Below, piece by piece: positions 38,404 to 46,633 of a DNA stretch of 64,000 nt. Source of the DNA: Gammaproteobacteria bacterium. Lineage in GTDB: Bacteria; Pseudomonadota; Gammaproteobacteria; S012-40. Within the stretch, counting starts at the first letter, position 1; the number at the start of each line of letters is the position of its first letter. A program made the translations under genes and the position numbers. The stretch is from the NCBI GenBank assembly GCA_015487785.1, contig WFPC01000058.1, forward strand, positions 1-64,000, read 5' to 3'. Under the pieces are notes generated by a model. It was not told the DNA's origin. It was given only the letters and a program-made list of their open reading frames with translations, and searched no databases.

Positions 38404-39768
38404 TCAACCAAACAGGCGATGAATGTCGTTGTAAAAAGCCAGCAACATCAAGCCCGCCAGCAGAATGATGCCGATTTTCTGTCCCAGCAACTGGGTCTGC
38501 TCGGAAACCGGACTGCCCTTGAAAAATTCGACGACATAGTACATGAGATGGCCACCGTCTAAAACCGGTATCGGCAGCAAATTCAGCACGCCCAGACTGA
38601 TGCTGACGATGGCGAGAAAGGACAGAAACGGCACCAGGCCAATCTGTGCCGACTGGCCGGCATAGCTGGCGATGCTCAGCGGCCCGCTGATGTTCTCCAG
38701 CGAGGCCTGTCCCACCAGCATCTTCCAAAGCATCTGCAGGGTGAGAACAGACATGTCCCAGGTCTTGCCCATGGCCGCCGGAAGCGCCGCCAGGGGCGAA
38801 TACTGCTGGGTGGCCCGCAGGGCCTCCAGGGCCTGGCGTGGAATTCTCGGCGAGGCCCCGACCCGACCAATGGGCCCGGCACGGGTCTCCACTCGCGCGG
38901 GCGTAACGGTGATCTGCAGTCGCGCGCCATTCCGCTCCACCTCCAGTTCCATGGGCCGACCCGGCCGCGCACGCACCTTGGCCGCCCAATCCATCCAGTC
39001 GCTCACCGGCTCACCGTCCACGCTGAGCACCCGGTCACCCGGCTGCAGGCCGGCCTGCTCGGCGGCCCCACCGGGCTGCAGTTCGTCGATCACCGCCGGA
39101 ATCTGTGGCCGCAGGGGCGAGAACCCCAGCTCCTGCAGAAACTGTCGGCCAATGCTGTCGGCATGGATTTCACTCAGATCCAGCTCCAGGCGGCGTTTTT
39201 CGCCGGTTTCGGCGGCCACCTCGAGGCTTACCCGGCGCTGGTTCAGAGCGGCCTCGATCAAGGCCATGCGCGCCGCCTCCAGGGTCGGCGTGGCCTCGCC
39301 GTCCACCGCCAGGATCTGGTCACCCGCGCGCACCCCGGCCTGGGCGAAGGGCGAGTCCGGCTGTACCTCGCCCACCAGGGGCTTGATACCCGGCACGCCG
39401 AGCACGAAGATCAACCAATAGGCCAGGATGGCAAACAGGAAATTGAATACCGGCCCCGCCGCCACGATGGCGAAGCGGCTGCCCAGGGGTTGGCGGTTGA
39501 AGGCCCGGTGCAACTCCTCTGGCGGCACCGGCTCCTCACGCTCGTCCAGCATTTTCACATAACCGCCCAGGGGAATCATGGCGATCACGTATTCGGTCTG
39601 GTCGGGGCCGCGGCGACGCTGCCAGAGAGGCCGGCCAAAACCGATGGAAAAACGCAGCACCTTCACTCCCAGCTTGCGCGCCACCCAGTAGTGGCCGAAT
39701 TCGTGGATGGCGATCAGCAGCCCCAGGGCAACGATGAAGGAAACCAGCGCATAGGCAAAATTGTCCAT
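38404..39768 (-). CDS. rseP: Site-2 protease RseP
   Basis: RseP is an inner-membrane zinc protease that cleaves anti-sigma factor RseA in the sigmaE envelope stress response. The metal motif HEFGH is at residues 22-26 (H22, E23, H26) within the first membrane helix. Two PDZ domains follow (GEVQPDSPFAQAGVRAGDQI and DELQPGGAAEQAGLQPGDRV), and the third zinc ligand is near NLLPIPVLDGGHL. I chose ATG 39768, matching the MDF-type start of the family; the in-frame GTG 39777 overlaps the dxr stop and is the alternative. Confidence 0.95.
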   Translation of the reverse strand: MDNFAYALVSFIVALGLLIAIHEFGHYWVARKLGVKVLRFSIGFGRPLWQRRRGPDQTEYVIAMIPLGGYVKMLDEREEPVPPEELHRAFNRQPLGSRFAIVAAGPVFNFLFAILAYWLIFVLGVPGIKPLVGEVQPDSPFAQAGVRAGDQILAVDGEATPTLEAARMALIEAALNQRRVSLEVAAETGEKRRLELDLSEIHADSIGRQFLQELGFSPLRPQIPAVIDELQPGGAAEQAGLQPGDRVLSVDGEPVSDWMDWAAKVRARPGRPMELEVERNGARLQITVTPARVETRAGPIGRVGASPRIPRQALEALRATQQYSPLAALPAAMGKTWDMSVLTLQMLWKMLVGQASLENISGPLSIASYAGQSAQIGLVPFLSFLAIVSISLGVLNLLPIPVLDGGHLMYYVVEFFKGSPVSEQTQLLGQKIGIILLAGLMLLAFYNDIHRLFG

Positions 39769-39773
39769 CGCGT

Positions 39774-40955
39774 TCACCCCAGACCGGCAAGCTGTTGGCG
39801 GGCCTGACGCCGGGCCCGGTCATCACAGTCCAGCAATTGTTCGATACTCTCCACCTCTTCCCATGGCATGGCCTGCAGGGTCTGCTCGATCACCCGAGGG
39901 ATGTCGGTGAAACGGATCTTCTGTTCCAGGAAGGCCTCCACCGCTACCTCGTTGGCGGCATTGAGCACGGTGGAGCTGGTGCCACCGGCGCGCAAGGCCT
40001 CGAAGGCCAGGCGCAAACAGGGAAAGCGCGTGAGATCCGGCGCCTCGAAATCCAGCCGCCCCACCCGGCACAGGTCCAGGCGGCCCACACCGGAGGCCAT
40101 GCGCCGGGGCCAGGCCAGGGCATGGGCAATGGGCGTGCGCATGTCGGGATTACCCAGTTGCGCCAGCACCGAGCCATCCTCGTATTCCACCATGGAGTGG
40201 ATCACACTCTGGGGGTGCAACACCACCTCGATGCGTTCGGCCTCGGCGCCGAACAGCCAGTGGGCCTCGATCACCTCCAGGCCCTTGTTCATCATGGTGG
40301 CGGAATCCACCGAGATCTTGCGGCCCATGTCCCAGTTGGGGTGGGCACAGGCCTCGTCGGGCGTCACCCTGTGCAGGCGCTCCAGTGGAGCCCGGCGAAA
40401 CGGACCACCGGAAGCGGTCAGCAGGATGCGGCGTATGCCCTGGCCGTCCAATGTCTCCTCCAACCCAGGTGGTGGCATGCACTGGAAAATGGCATTGTGC
40501 TCGCTGTCGATGGGCAGCAGTTCGGCCCCATTGGCCCGCACCTCGTCCATGAACAGACGCCCCGACATCACCAATGCCTCCTTGTTGGCCAGCAGTACCC
40601 GCTTGCCCGCCCGCGCCGCCGCCAGGCTGGGACGCAGGCCAGCGGCGCCGACGATGGCGGCCATCACATAATCGGTCTCGGGCAAGGCGGCGATGGCCTC
40701 CAGATGTTCCATGCCGCACAAGACCTCGGTGTCGCAACCGCCCTCGCGCAGTTGTTCACGCAGTTGCGCGGCGGCGGCTTCATCCATCATCACCGCGTAG
40801 CGGGGGCGGCAGGCCAGGCACTGTTCACGCATGCGTGCCACCTGCCGGTTGGCGCTCAAGGCCACCACCCGATACTGCCCGGGATGGCGCGCCAACACGT
40901 CCAGGGTGCTCACACCGATGGAACCGGTGGAGCCCAGCACGGTGACCCCGATCAC
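39774..40955 (-). CDS. dxr: 1-deoxy-D-xylulose 5-phosphate reductoisomerase
   Basis: Dxr (IspC) makes MEP from DXP with NADPH, the first committed step of the MEP pathway also served here by ispD and ispF. It has the nucleotide motif [16 protein letters not shown] near the N-terminus, [13 protein letters not shown], the metal-binding [11 protein letters not shown], and LTASGGPFR. The 393-residue product starts at GTG 40955, overlapping the cdsA stop (GTGA); seven extra residues upstream are not conserved. It lies between cdsA and rseP as in other gammaproteobacteria. Confidence 0.96.
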   Translation of the reverse strand: MIGVTVLGSTGSIGVSTLDVLARHPGQYRVVALSANRQVARMREQCLACRPRYAVMMDEAAAAQLREQLREGGCDTEVLCGMEHLEAIAALPETDYVMAAIVGAAGLRPSLAAARAGKRVLLANKEALVMSGRLFMDEVRANGAELLPIDSEHNAIFQCMPPPGLEETLDGQGIRRILLTASGGPFRRAPLERLHRVTPDEACAHPNWDMGRKISVDSATMMNKGLEVIEAHWLFGAEAERIEVVLHPQSVIHSMVEYEDGSVLAQLGNPDMRTPIAHALAWPRRMASGVGRLDLCRVGRLDFEAPDLTRFPCLRLAFEALRAGGTSSTVLNAANEVAVEAFLEQKIRFTDIPRVIEQTLQAMPWEEVESIEQLLDCDDRARRQARQQLAGLG

Positions 40956-41779
40956 CCCAGCACTCCCAGAGACCACAATCCCACGGTAAAGACGGGCGCG
41001 GCGGCGGTGAGGCTGTCGATGCGATCCAGCACGCCACCGTGACCGGGAAAGATAACACCGCTGTCCTTGACCTGGGCGCGGCGCTTGTACAGGCTTTCCA
41101 TCAGGTCACCCTCGATGGAGAACACCGTGGTGATCCAACACAGGACGAAGAAACCCCAGTAACGCCAGCCGTCCAGCTCCAGCAGCCGACCGCCCACCAG
41201 GGCCACCAGGCTCACCGCCAACAAGGCACCCATCACGCCCTCCCAGGTCTTCCCCGGGCTGACCAGCGGTGCCAGCTTGCGCTTGCCGAATTCACGCCCG
41301 GCGAAATAGGCGCCACTGTCGGCCGCCCAGATAAGCACCAATAGCAAAATCAGCAGGGCCGGCCCCCGCTCTGGCTGGCTGTGCAAAATCAACAGGGCGG
41401 CCCAGCTCGGCACCAGCACAACCACACCAACCAACAGGTTGCGGAACAAGGCCGCGCGCTCGACACCCAAAGCCCCCACATAGTCCACGATGGCGCGCCA
41501 GCCCCACAGCCACCACACCACCGCCACCAGCAACACGGGCAACATAGCCCAGGCCTGCTCCAGCAGGAAAAAGATATTGAACAGCAGCGAGGCCAGCAGA
41601 CCCACGTAGGCCAGGCGACGGCTCCAGTGTTCGAGGCCGATGAGCGCGCTCCATTCCCAGGCACCGATCAGCACGAACAGACCCAGGGCCAGACCCAACT
41701 GGGCGCTGGGCAACCACAGGATGCCCCCGATGACCAGGGGAATGAGGATCAGCGCGGTGATGATGCGCTGTCTAAGCAC
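40952..41779 (-). CDS. cdsA: Phosphatidate cytidylyltransferase
   Basis: CdsA makes CDP-diacylglycerol from phosphatidic acid and CTP at the inner membrane. The 275-residue product is a multi-helix membrane protein ([20 protein letters not shown] first) with the C-terminal signature [11 protein letters not shown]...[18 protein letters not shown]...[12 protein letters not shown], which carries the Mg/CTP site. The start is GTG 41779, overlapping the uppS end by 8 nt; the much longer frame runs through uppS and is not credible. Confidence 0.95.
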   Translation of the reverse strand: MLRQRIITALILIPLVIGGILWLPSAQLGLALGLFVLIGAWEWSALIGLEHWSRRLAYVGLLASLLFNIFFLLEQAWAMLPVLLVAVVWWLWGWRAIVDYVGALGVERAALFRNLLVGVVVLVPSWAALLILHSQPERGPALLILLLVLIWAADSGAYFAGREFGKRKLAPLVSPGKTWEGVMGALLAVSLVALVGGRLLELDGWRYWGFFVLCWITTVFSIEGDLMESLYKRRAQVKDSGVIFPGHGGVLDRIDSLTAAAPVFTVGLWSLGVLG

Positions 41780-42545
41780 CGGCGACCCGCTCCACCTGCT
41801 CGCCGGTACGGCCGAAACGGCGCTGGCGGCCGGCGAAGGACCGCAGTGCGAGTTCGAATTGCTCACGATCGAAATCGGGCCATAGCACGTCGGTGAAATA
41901 GAGCTCGGTGTAAGCCAGTTGCCAGAGCAGGAAATTGCTGATGCGCTGCTCGCCACCGGTGCGAATGAACAGATCCGGCTCGGGCAGATCGGCCACCGCC
42001 AGGTGCTCGCCCAGGCGCCGTTCGTCGATCTGCTCCGGTTTCAGTTCGCCCCGCGCCACCTGCTCGGCCAATTGCCGCGCGGCCTGGGTCACATCCCAGC
42101 GGCCGCCGTAGTTGGCGGCGATCACCAGGGTGAGGCCGTCGTTGTCGCGGGTGAGATTCTCAGCGATGCGGATGCGTTCCTGCAGCTTTTCGGAGAAGGC
42201 CTCGCGCGCGCCCACCACTTTCAGACGCACATTGTTACGGTGCAGTTTCTTGACCTCTTTCTTGAGCACGGTGAGAAACAGCTCCATCAGCAGCCCCACT
42301 TCCTGTTGCGGCCGCTTCCAGTTCTCGCTGCTGAAGGCAAACAGGGTCAGCACCTCCACCCCGTGGTCGCCACAGGCGCTGACCACGCGGCGCACCGACT
42401 CCACCCCCGCCCGGTGGCCGGCGATGCGGGGCATGCCGCGCCGGCGGGCCCAGCGGCCATTGCCATCCATGATGATGGCCACGTGGCGGGGAATTCTGCC
42501 CTGGGCCAGAAGTTCGTTCAGTTCGGTGTCCCGGTATTGCGTCAT
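41772..42545 (-). CDS. uppS: Undecaprenyl diphosphate synthase
   Basis: UppS builds C55 undecaprenyl diphosphate, the lipid carrier for peptidoglycan and O-antigen. The 257-residue cis-prenyltransferase has [20 protein letters not shown] with the catalytic Asp, [24 protein letters not shown], and the C-terminal substrate motif [19 protein letters not shown]. It lies 25 nt after frr and overlaps cdsA by 8 nt. It links the MEP-pathway genes nearby to cell-wall synthesis. Confidence 0.97.
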   Translation of the reverse strand: MTQYRDTELNELLAQGRIPRHVAIIMDGNGRWARRRGMPRIAGHRAGVESVRRVVSACGDHGVEVLTLFAFSSENWKRPQQEVGLLMELFLTVLKKEVKKLHRNNVRLKVVGAREAFSEKLQERIRIAENLTRDNDGLTLVIAANYGGRWDVTQAARQLAEQVARGELKPEQIDERRLGEHLAVADLPEPDLFIRTGGEQRISNFLLWQLAYTELYFTDVLWPDFDREQFELALRSFAGRQRRFGRTGEQVERVAGA

Positions 42546-42570
42546 AGCATCTTGTTCGCCACAGAAAAAG

Positions 42571-43128
42571 CTAGATTTCCAGCAATTCCTGTTCCTTTTT
42601 CTTCAACAGCGCATCGATCTCGGCAATGTATTTGTCGGTGAGCTTCTGGATCTGTTCGTGCGCCCGACGCTCGTCGTCCTCGGTGATTTCCTTTTCCTTG
42701 AGTAGGGTCTTGATGTCGCCCATGGCGTCACGGCGAATGTTGCGGATGGCCACCTTGCCCCCCTCGCCTTCGGCGCGCACCAGTTTGATGAGATCGCGCC
42801 GGCGCTCCTCGGTGAGCGGCGGCAGGGGCACCCGGATCACGTTGCCCGAAGTGGCCGGGTTGAGCCCCAGCTCGGAGGTCATGATGGCCTTTTCGATCAC
42901 CGGCACCATATTCTTTTCCCACGGCGTCACCGTGAGAGTGCGGGCATCGGCTACCGCCACGTTGGCCACCTGGCTCAGTGGCACCTCGCTGCCGTAGTAT
43001 TCCACCGTCACCGCATCCAGCAGGGAGGTGTGCGCCCGGCCGGTGCGGATCTTGTTGAGGTCGGACTTGAGCGCCTCGATGCTCTTGCGCATGCGGCTCT
43101 CGGCATCTTGCTTGATGTCTTCGATCAT
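42571..43128 (-). CDS. frr: Ribosome recycling factor
   Basis: RRF splits post-termination ribosomes with EF-G. The 185-residue product starts [20 protein letters not shown] and has [13 protein letters not shown], the [22 protein letters not shown] central domain and the terminal coiled-coil [24 protein letters not shown] 43128 overlaps the pyrH stop (ATGA). It keeps the conserved rpsB-tsf-pyrH-frr order. Confidence 0.98.
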   Translation of the reverse strand: MIEDIKQDAESRMRKSIEALKSDLNKIRTGRAHTSLLDAVTVEYYGSEVPLSQVANVAVADARTLTVTPWEKNMVPVIEKAIMTSELGLNPATSGNVIRVPLPPLTEERRRDLIKLVRAEGEGGKVAIRNIRRDAMGDIKTLLKEKEITEDDERRAHEQIQKLTDKYIAEIDALLKKKEQELLEI

Positions 43129-43856
43129 GTATCTCTCTCCACCAGGGTTCCTTCGTCCTCTCCCATGACCACCCGCATCATGGCGCCGGGCTTGTTGATG
43201 TTGAACACGCGGATGGGCATGTTCTGGTCCCGACACAGGGCAATGGCGGCGGTGTCCATGACATTGAGCTTATCTTCGATCACCTGGTCGTAACTCAACC
43301 GCCGGTACAAGGTGGCCTCGGGATGGGTCACAGGATCGGCAGAATAGACCCCGTCGACCTTGGTCGCCTTCATGACGATCTGGGCACCGATTTCGATCCC
43401 TCGCAGGCTGGCGGCGGAGTCGGTGGTGAAAAAGGGGTTGCCGGTGCCGGCGGCGAAGATCACCACCCGCCCCTTTTCCAGGTGACGAATGGCGCGGCGG
43501 CGAATGTAGTCCTCGCAGATCTGGTTGATCTTCAGGGCCGACATCACCCGCGCATAGATTCCGCGTTTCTCCAGCGCATCCTGCATGGACAGGGCGTTGA
43601 TCACCGTTGCCAGCATGCCCATCTGGTCGCCGGTGACCCGGTCCATGCCGGCCGCCGCCAGCCCCGCGCCGCGGAAGATGTTACCCCCGCCGATGACCAC
43701 TCCCACCTGCACACCGGCGCGCACGATTTCGCAGATCTCGTCGGCCAGGCGCCGGGACACACTGGGGTCGATGCCGTAGTCGGCCTCGCCCATCAGGGCC
43801 TCGCCACTGAGCTTGAGCAGGATCCGGCTGTACTTGGGCTGGACTGTATCGCTCAC
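43125..43856 (-). CDS. pyrH: UMP kinase
   Basis: PyrH phosphorylates UMP to UDP; it is a hexameric amino-acid-kinase-fold enzyme controlled by GTP and UTP. The 243-residue protein has [13 protein letters not shown] at the N-terminus, [17 protein letters not shown] (phosphate binding), [20 protein letters not shown] and [15 protein letters not shown]. The start is GTG 43856, 6 nt before the tsf stop-side junction. It lies between tsf and frr as usual. Confidence 0.97.
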   Translation of the reverse strand: MSDTVQPKYSRILLKLSGEALMGEADYGIDPSVSRRLADEICEIVRAGVQVGVVIGGGNIFRGAGLAAAGMDRVTGDQMGMLATVINALSMQDALEKRGIYARVMSALKINQICEDYIRRRAIRHLEKGRVVIFAAGTGNPFFTTDSAASLRGIEIGAQIVMKATKVDGVYSADPVTHPEATLYRRLSYDQVIEDKLNVMDTAAIALCRDQNMPIRVFNINKPGAMMRVVMGEDEGTLVERDT

Positions 43857-43862
43857 GGAGGC

Positions 43863-44747
43863 CTATTCCCCCCGCGCCTGGGCCATGACTTCCTCGACGA
43901 AGTTGTCCGCCTGCTTCTCGATGCCCTCACCCACTTCGTAACGATAGAATCCCGCCACCCGGGCCTTGTTGTTCTCCAGCAGCTTGGCCACGGTGATGTC
44001 CGGATCCTTGACGAAGGGCTGGCCCAGCAGGGTGACCTCGTTGAGGTACTTGCGCACCCGGCCTTCCACCATCTTGGCGACGATATCGTCGGGCTTACCG
44101 CTCTCGCGCGCCTGGGCCTCGAAGATTTCCCTCTCCTTGGCCAGGGTGTCGGCGGGCACCTCATCGGCACTGACACACAGCGGTCGGCTGGCGGCGATGT
44201 GCATGGCGATGTCACGTGCCAGGGCCTCGTCACCGCCTTCCAGGTCCACCACCACGCCGATGCGATCACCGTGCAGGTAGCTGCCCAGCACGCCACTGGT
44301 GGCGAAAGTGACGAAACGGCGAATGGTGATGTTTTCGCCGATCTTGGCGATCAGGGCGCGGCGGGCCTCATCCACCGTGGTGGCATCCCCCTCGCTCAGC
44401 GGCAATGCCGCCAGGGCCTCCAGGCCAGCGGGTTTGTCGGCAAAGATGCGCTGGCACACAGCGCGGGCGAAGTTCTTGAAATCGTCGCCCTTGGCCACGA
44501 AATCGGTCTCGGAATTGATCTCCACCATGGCGCCATTTTTCCTGGCATCGTCCAGTTCGATCATGATCACGCCTTCGGCGGCCACCCGTCCGGCTTTCTT
44601 GTCGGCCTTGGCCATGCCGCTCTTGCGCATGGCCTCGATGGCGGCTTCGATGTCGCCATTGGTTTCCACCAGGGCTTTCTTGCACTCCATCATGCCGGCG
44701 CCGGTTCGCTCACGAAGTTCTTTCACTTGGGCTGCTGTAATTGCCAT
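43863..44747 (-). CDS. tsf: Elongation factor Ts
   Basis: EF-Ts recycles EF-Tu by releasing GDP. The 294-residue product starts [20 protein letters not shown] with the signature [20 protein letters not shown], followed by the family region [18 protein letters not shown]. Start ATG 44747 gives the canonical N-terminus; the longer frame extends into the intergenic hairpin. It follows rpsB after a 121-nt gap that contains an attenuator-like hairpin, as in many bacteria. Confidence 0.98.
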   Translation of the reverse strand: MAITAAQVKELRERTGAGMMECKKALVETNGDIEAAIEAMRKSGMAKADKKAGRVAAEGVIMIELDDARKNGAMVEINSETDFVAKGDDFKNFARAVCQRIFADKPAGLEALAALPLSEGDATTVDEARRALIAKIGENITIRRFVTFATSGVLGSYLHGDRIGVVVDLEGGDEALARDIAMHIAASRPLCVSADEVPADTLAKEREIFEAQARESGKPDDIVAKMVEGRVRKYLNEVTLLGQPFVKDPDITVAKLLENNKARVAGFYRYEVGEGIEKQADNFVEEVMAQARGE

Positions 44748-44794
44748 GGTTGTTACCTCTGAAATTTGTTCCCTAAAACTGAATAATTCGAGAA

Positions 44795-44815
44795 AAAGGG
44801 GGCCATGCCCCCTTT
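44795..44815 (-). terminator. rpsB-tsf intergenic hairpin (partial terminator/attenuator)
   Basis: On the minus strand, AAAGGGGGC-ATG-GCCCCCTTT is followed by TTC, giving a 9-bp stem and a 5-T run. Position between rpsB and tsf matches the known partial terminator that sets S2 versus EF-Ts levels. Confidence 0.7.
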
Positions 44816-44868
44816 GTTCGTAATGCTGCGGTTTGCGTGGAACGCCGTCCGCGCAGCCGCCTGAGCCC

Positions 44869-45636
44869 TTATTCGCCGCCTTGCGCTGCCACAGGCTCCA
44901 CGGCCTCCTCAGCGACCTCGACGAACTCATCCTCCGCCGCCCCAGCCAGAGCCCGCGAGGCACGACCCTCGATGATGGCATCGGCCGCGGCGGACAGGTA
45001 CAGGCGAATGGCGCGGATGGCATCGTCGTTACCGGGGATCACATAGTCGATATTGCTGGGATTGGTGTTGGTATCCACCACGCCGACCACCGGAATACCC
45101 AGCTTGTTGGCCTCGGCCACAGCGATCTTCTCGTGGCCCACGTCGATCACGAACAGGGCATCGGGCATACCGTTCATGTCCTTGATGCCACCGATGCTGC
45201 GCTCCAGCTTTTCCATCTCACGCCGCAGCATGAGCACTTCCTTCTTGCTCAGGCGGTCGAAATGGCCGTCGCTGGACATGGCCTCGAGATCCTTCAAGCG
45301 CTTGATGGACTGCTTGACGGTCTTGAAGTTGGTCAACATGCCGCCCAGCCAGCGATGATTGACATAGGGCATACCGGCGCGCTCGGCTTCCTCGCGCACG
45401 GCTTCGTGAGCGGCCCGCTTGGTGCCCACGAACAGGATGGTGCCCTGCTTGGCCGCCACGCTGCCAAGGAAGTTCAGCGCTTCCTTGAACATCGGCAGGG
45501 TCTTTTCCAGGTTGATGATATGAATCTTGTTGCGTTCGCCGAAGATGTAGGGAGCCATCTTGGGATCCCAGAAACGGGTCTGGTGACCGAAATGCACACC
45601 GGCCTCCAGCATTTGACGCATGCTTATATTTGCCAT
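44869..45636 (-). CDS. rpsB: 30S ribosomal protein S2
   Basis: S2 is a late-assembling small-subunit protein. The 255-residue product starts [30 protein letters not shown] and has [36 protein letters not shown] and [23 protein letters not shown]. The C-terminus is acidic ([14 protein letters not shown]). The gene leads the rpsB-tsf-pyrH-frr operon. Its ~120-nt leader after the promoter at 45767-45796 is a candidate for S2 autoregulation. Confidence 0.98.
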   Translation of the reverse strand: MANISMRQMLEAGVHFGHQTRFWDPKMAPYIFGERNKIHIINLEKTLPMFKEALNFLGSVAAKQGTILFVGTKRAAHEAVREEAERAGMPYVNHRWLGGMLTNFKTVKQSIKRLKDLEAMSSDGHFDRLSKKEVLMLRREMEKLERSIGGIKDMNGMPDALFVIDVGHEKIAVAEANKLGIPVVGVVDTNTNPSNIDYVIPGNDDAIRAIRLYLSAAADAIIEGRASRALAGAAEDEFVEVAEEAVEPVAAQGGE

Positions 45637-45766
45637 TTTTTCCTCACTTTACAGGGTTTTGCCTCCACATACCCCATTCGCCAACCCACCGGAACCAGAA
45701 CCCGCGGGCACCCCGGCGAACGTGTCGGTATGTGTGTGTTTTTGGGTTTGCCAAACAAGGCCGTGA

Positions 45767-45796
45767 TTTATACCATAAAACGGCTTTCGACAACAA
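45767..45796 (-). promoter_or_regulatory. Promoter of the rpsB operon
   Basis: On the minus strand, TTGTTG (45796-45791) and TATAAA (45772-45767) are 18 nt apart, leaving a ~120-nt leader before rpsB. Confidence 0.55.
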
Positions 45797-45811
45797 TCGA
45801 CACATTGAGCT

Positions 45812-45840
45812 GCCCGGCTCCGGCGCCGGGCTTCGTTGTT
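45812..45840 (+). terminator. Terminator-like hairpin in the map leader
   Basis: GCCCGGC (45812-45818) and GCCGGGC (45825-45831) form a 7-bp stem followed by TTCGTTGTTTTC. It lies 26-54 nt before the map start, so it could attenuate map or shield it from read-through. Confidence 0.4.
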
Positions 45841-45865
45841 TTCATCCCCCGGAGCTGGACACGGC

Positions 45866-46633
45866 ATGACAGTACACATCAAGACAGCTGAAGAAATCGA
45901 GAAAATGCGCGTGGCCGGCCGCCTGGCGGCCGAGGTACTGGAAATGATCGCCGAACACGTGCGCCCGGGGGTGAGCACCAACGAGCTCGACGCCATTTGT
46001 CACGACTACATCGTCAACATCCAGCAAGCCATTCCCGCCCCGCTCAACTACCGAGGCTTTCCCAAATCCATATGCACCTCGGTCAACCACCAGGTGTGCC
46101 ACGGCATTCCCAGCGACAAGAAACTCAAGAACGGCGACATCATCAATATCGACATCACCGTGATCAAGGACGGCTATCACGGCGACACCAGCAAGATGTT
46201 CTGCATCGGCCAGCCCAGCGTGCTGGCCCAACGGGTGGTCCGCATCAGCCACGAATGCCTGTGGAAGGGCATCGAGCTGGCCCGCCCTGGTACCCGCCTG
46301 GGCGATATCGGCCACGCCATCCAGACTCACGCCGAGGCCAACAATTGCTCGGTGGTGCGCGAATACTGTGGCCATGGCATCGGCCGCCAGTTCCACGAAG
46401 ACCCGCAAGTGCTGCACTATGGCAAACCCGGCACCGGGCTGCTGCTGGAGCCCGGCATGACTTTCACCATCGAACCCATGATCAATGCCGGCAGGCGCCA
46501 GGTCAAGCTGCTCAAGGATGGCTGGACCGTGGTCACCAAGGACCATTCCCTGTCGGCCCAGTGGGAACACACCCTCCTGATCACCGACGACGGCTGCGAG
46601 GTGCTGACCCTGCGCAGCGAAGAGCGCGTCTGA
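45866..46633 (+). CDS. map: Methionine aminopeptidase, type I
   Basis: Map removes the initiator Met from nascent proteins. The 255-residue protein has TAEEIEKMRVAGRLAAEVLE, SVNHQVCHGIPSD (His), NIDITVIKDGYHGDTSKMF with the two metal-binding Asp, EYCGHGIGRQFHEDP (His) and MTFTIEPM (Glu), completing the dimetal site. The start is ATG 45866 with CGGAG upstream. It is divergent from rpsB, a conserved arrangement, and its TGA overlaps the glnD ATG (TGATG). Confidence 0.97.
   Translation: MTVHIKTAEEIEKMRVAGRLAAEVLEMIAEHVRPGVSTNELDAICHDYIVNIQQAIPAPLNYRGFPKSICTSVNHQVCHGIPSDKKLKNGDIINIDITVIKDGYHGDTSKMFCIGQPSVLAQRVVRISHECLWKGIELARPGTRLGDIGHAIQTHAEANNCSVVREYCGHGIGRQFHEDPQVLHYGKPGTGLLLEPGMTFTIEPMINAGRRQVKLLKDGWTVVTKDHSLSAQWEHTLLITDDGCEVLTLRSEERV

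Noticed and set aside
45997-46632. Long in-frame extension upstream of glnD, overlapping map
   Set aside because: The extension lies wholly inside map in another frame and gives an Arg/His/Pro-rich product. The map TGA/glnD ATG overlap gives the conserved GlnD start.
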